Both the position numbers and the translations under genes were made by a program. The notes below the pieces were generated by a model. That model was not told where the DNA came from, did not search any database, and worked only from the letters and a program-made list of their open reading frames with translations. DNA of 64,000 nucleotides from CAZUXE01 sp964624585 (GTDB lineage Bacteria > Hydrothermota > Tepidihabitantia > B3-TA06): contig CAZUXE010000004.1 in NCBI GenBank assembly GCA_964624585.1, forward strand, positions 30,888 to 94,887, in the 5' to 3' direction. Each line of letters begins with the position of its first letter. Position 1 is the stretch's first letter. Below are positions 63,271 to 64,000 of this stretch, in pieces.

Positions 63271-63836
63271 TGCAGTTTGGGATCGTAATAATTGGCTGCA
63301 ATATAGCTGAACGGCTAGATAGGTACAAATACAACTCTAAGCTATATTTTACGTTTACTAAACAAATCAATGCGGAACAGGTTTACGCCGAAGCGCTTAA
63401 GTTGGCTCTTGTCAATAGGTCCCGGTTTTCGAAGCTTTGGTTTTTCAAGAGATTTGACATAATATTGAAAGACATAGGGCTGCAAAAAGAAAGTTTGTCT
63501 TATCTTGGTTGCGAAGATGTGAGCATTTTATGCAATTATGGGAACTGGAGTAACCCTCTTGGTCTTTGTAACTCTTGGAAAGTTGGAGGCCTATTTGCCG
63601 ACATATTCCCTTTGAAAACCGGGAAACATACGTCTTCCGCGAAAAAAAAGGAGATAGATTGGAAAGCTTTTCTCAAAAGCCATAGAGACATCACCACTGA
63701 GGTGCAGTATATCATTCTAGAAGATGGGAGTATGATAGAGACACTGGAGTGTGAATCCAACAGCGACTTTTACACAGAAGTGATAGCCCCCTTAGAAGAG
63801 GACGCCATAATTACTATTGTGTCAGCGCATGGATAA
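63270..63836 (+). CDS. Hypothetical protein
   Basis: A 188-residue protein whose ATG shares a base with the SSB stop. No recognised domain. Co-transcribed with SSB. Confidence 0.7.
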   Translation: MQFGIVIIGCNIAERLDRYKYNSKLYFTFTKQINAEQVYAEALKLALVNRSRFSKLWFFKRFDIILKDIGLQKESLSYLGCEDVSILCNYGNWSNPLGLCNSWKVGGLFADIFPLKTGKHTSSAKKKEIDWKAFLKSHRDITTEVQYIILEDGSMIETLECESNSDFYTEVIAPLEEDAIITIVSAHG

Positions 63837-63966
63837 CTTGGTTTTTGAGGTATAAATATTATAGAAGAGAATATTGCTGCAGAGATAGTTGTTGCTTATT
63901 TTCTTCGAACAAGGAAGCCACTGGTTGGCTTAAAAGAAATAGACAAAAATAGAAAGGAGAACAAAG

Positions 63967-64000
63967 ATGAAAAAGATAATACTTACCCTTATGGTGCTTG
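63967..64000 (+). CDS. Start of a gene, probable secreted or membrane protein (partial)
   Basis: ATG behind AAAGGAG. Only MKKIILTLMVL is visible, typical of a signal peptide: two Lys then hydrophobic residues. The rest lies outside the window. The 130 nt before it hold a hairpin-like AGCCACTGGTTGGCT near 63919 and no clear gene. Confidence 0.6.
   Translation, partial: MKKIILTLMVL

Noticed and set aside
63858..64000. An open frame starting at ATT after GAGG
   Set aside because: ATT starts are rare and the frame overlaps the well-sited ATG gene at 63967.
1..64000. CRISPR arrays, tRNA genes, insertion sequences
   Set aside because: No regularly spaced repeats, no cloverleaf with a T-loop, and no transposase with terminal repeats were seen on either strand.

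Overview
The window is a segment of a large tailed-phage genome, almost certainly a myovirus of jumbo size. It has a contractile tail sheath, a tail tube, a baseplate hub and spike, a very long tape measure, an HK97-type capsid module, and its own replication and transcription genes. There are no bacterial housekeeping operons, rRNAs or tRNAs. A run of 100 Ns (21488-21587) shows it is a scaffolded assembly. Strong AGGAGG ribosome binding sites, frequent TTG/GTG starts and good TTGACA/TATAAT promoters suggest a host with ordinary sigma-70 signals, perhaps a Bacillota-like one. The host cannot be identified from this sequence.

Layout: 3-8652 holds the end of the portal gene, a small gene, and one 2377-residue RNA polymerase in which beta and beta' are fused and an intein interrupts beta. 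8676-9506 holds a membrane peptide and an HUH Rep-like protein. 9921-13100 is a leftward operon of four unrecognised genes. 13289-26431 is the rightward head and tail operon: protease, scaffold-like proteins, decoration protein, capsid, connectors, sheath and tube. 27009-33138 is leftward: large terminase, two unknowns, baseplate spike. 33353-43667 is a rightward block with a RecB/Cas4-like nuclease, a sigma-like protein, a DnaC-like loader, a retron-type reverse transcriptase with an adjacent msr-msd-like RNA, and a MoxR/VWA pair. 43722-53096 carries the tail assembly chaperones (with a textbook -1 frameshift site), tape measure, baseplate proteins and a sigma factor. 53157-64000 holds an HNH protein, GroES, the DnaB helicase, unknowns, a second msr-msd-like RNA, a FEN nuclease and SSB.

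Three things stand out. (1) Two structured RNAs (37719-37839 and 60053-60183) share one architecture with different sequences: outer inverted repeats, an 8-bp hairpin with a 3-nt loop, a 12-bp hairpin, then CTCATG. The first lies 0.9 kb upstream of a reverse transcriptase bearing the retron NAxxH and VTG motifs, so the phage appears to carry one retron reverse transcriptase with two separate msDNA templates. (2) Seven transcription units start with a -10 box 5 or 6 nt before an ATG and have no Shine-Dalgarno sequence, which implies leaderless mRNAs. Most of these boxes have the form TATACTTAA and lack a good -35, and could be read by the phage's own polymerase and sigma. (3) The phage polymerase is a full beta-beta' fusion carrying an intein at a highly conserved beta motif.

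As a system, the phage has its own polymerase, a clear sigma factor and a second sigma-like protein for transcription. DnaB, a DnaC-like loader, FEN and SSB serve replication, a terminase and portal serve packaging, and a complete contractile tail module is present. About half of the genes match no family I can recognise and are described as such.
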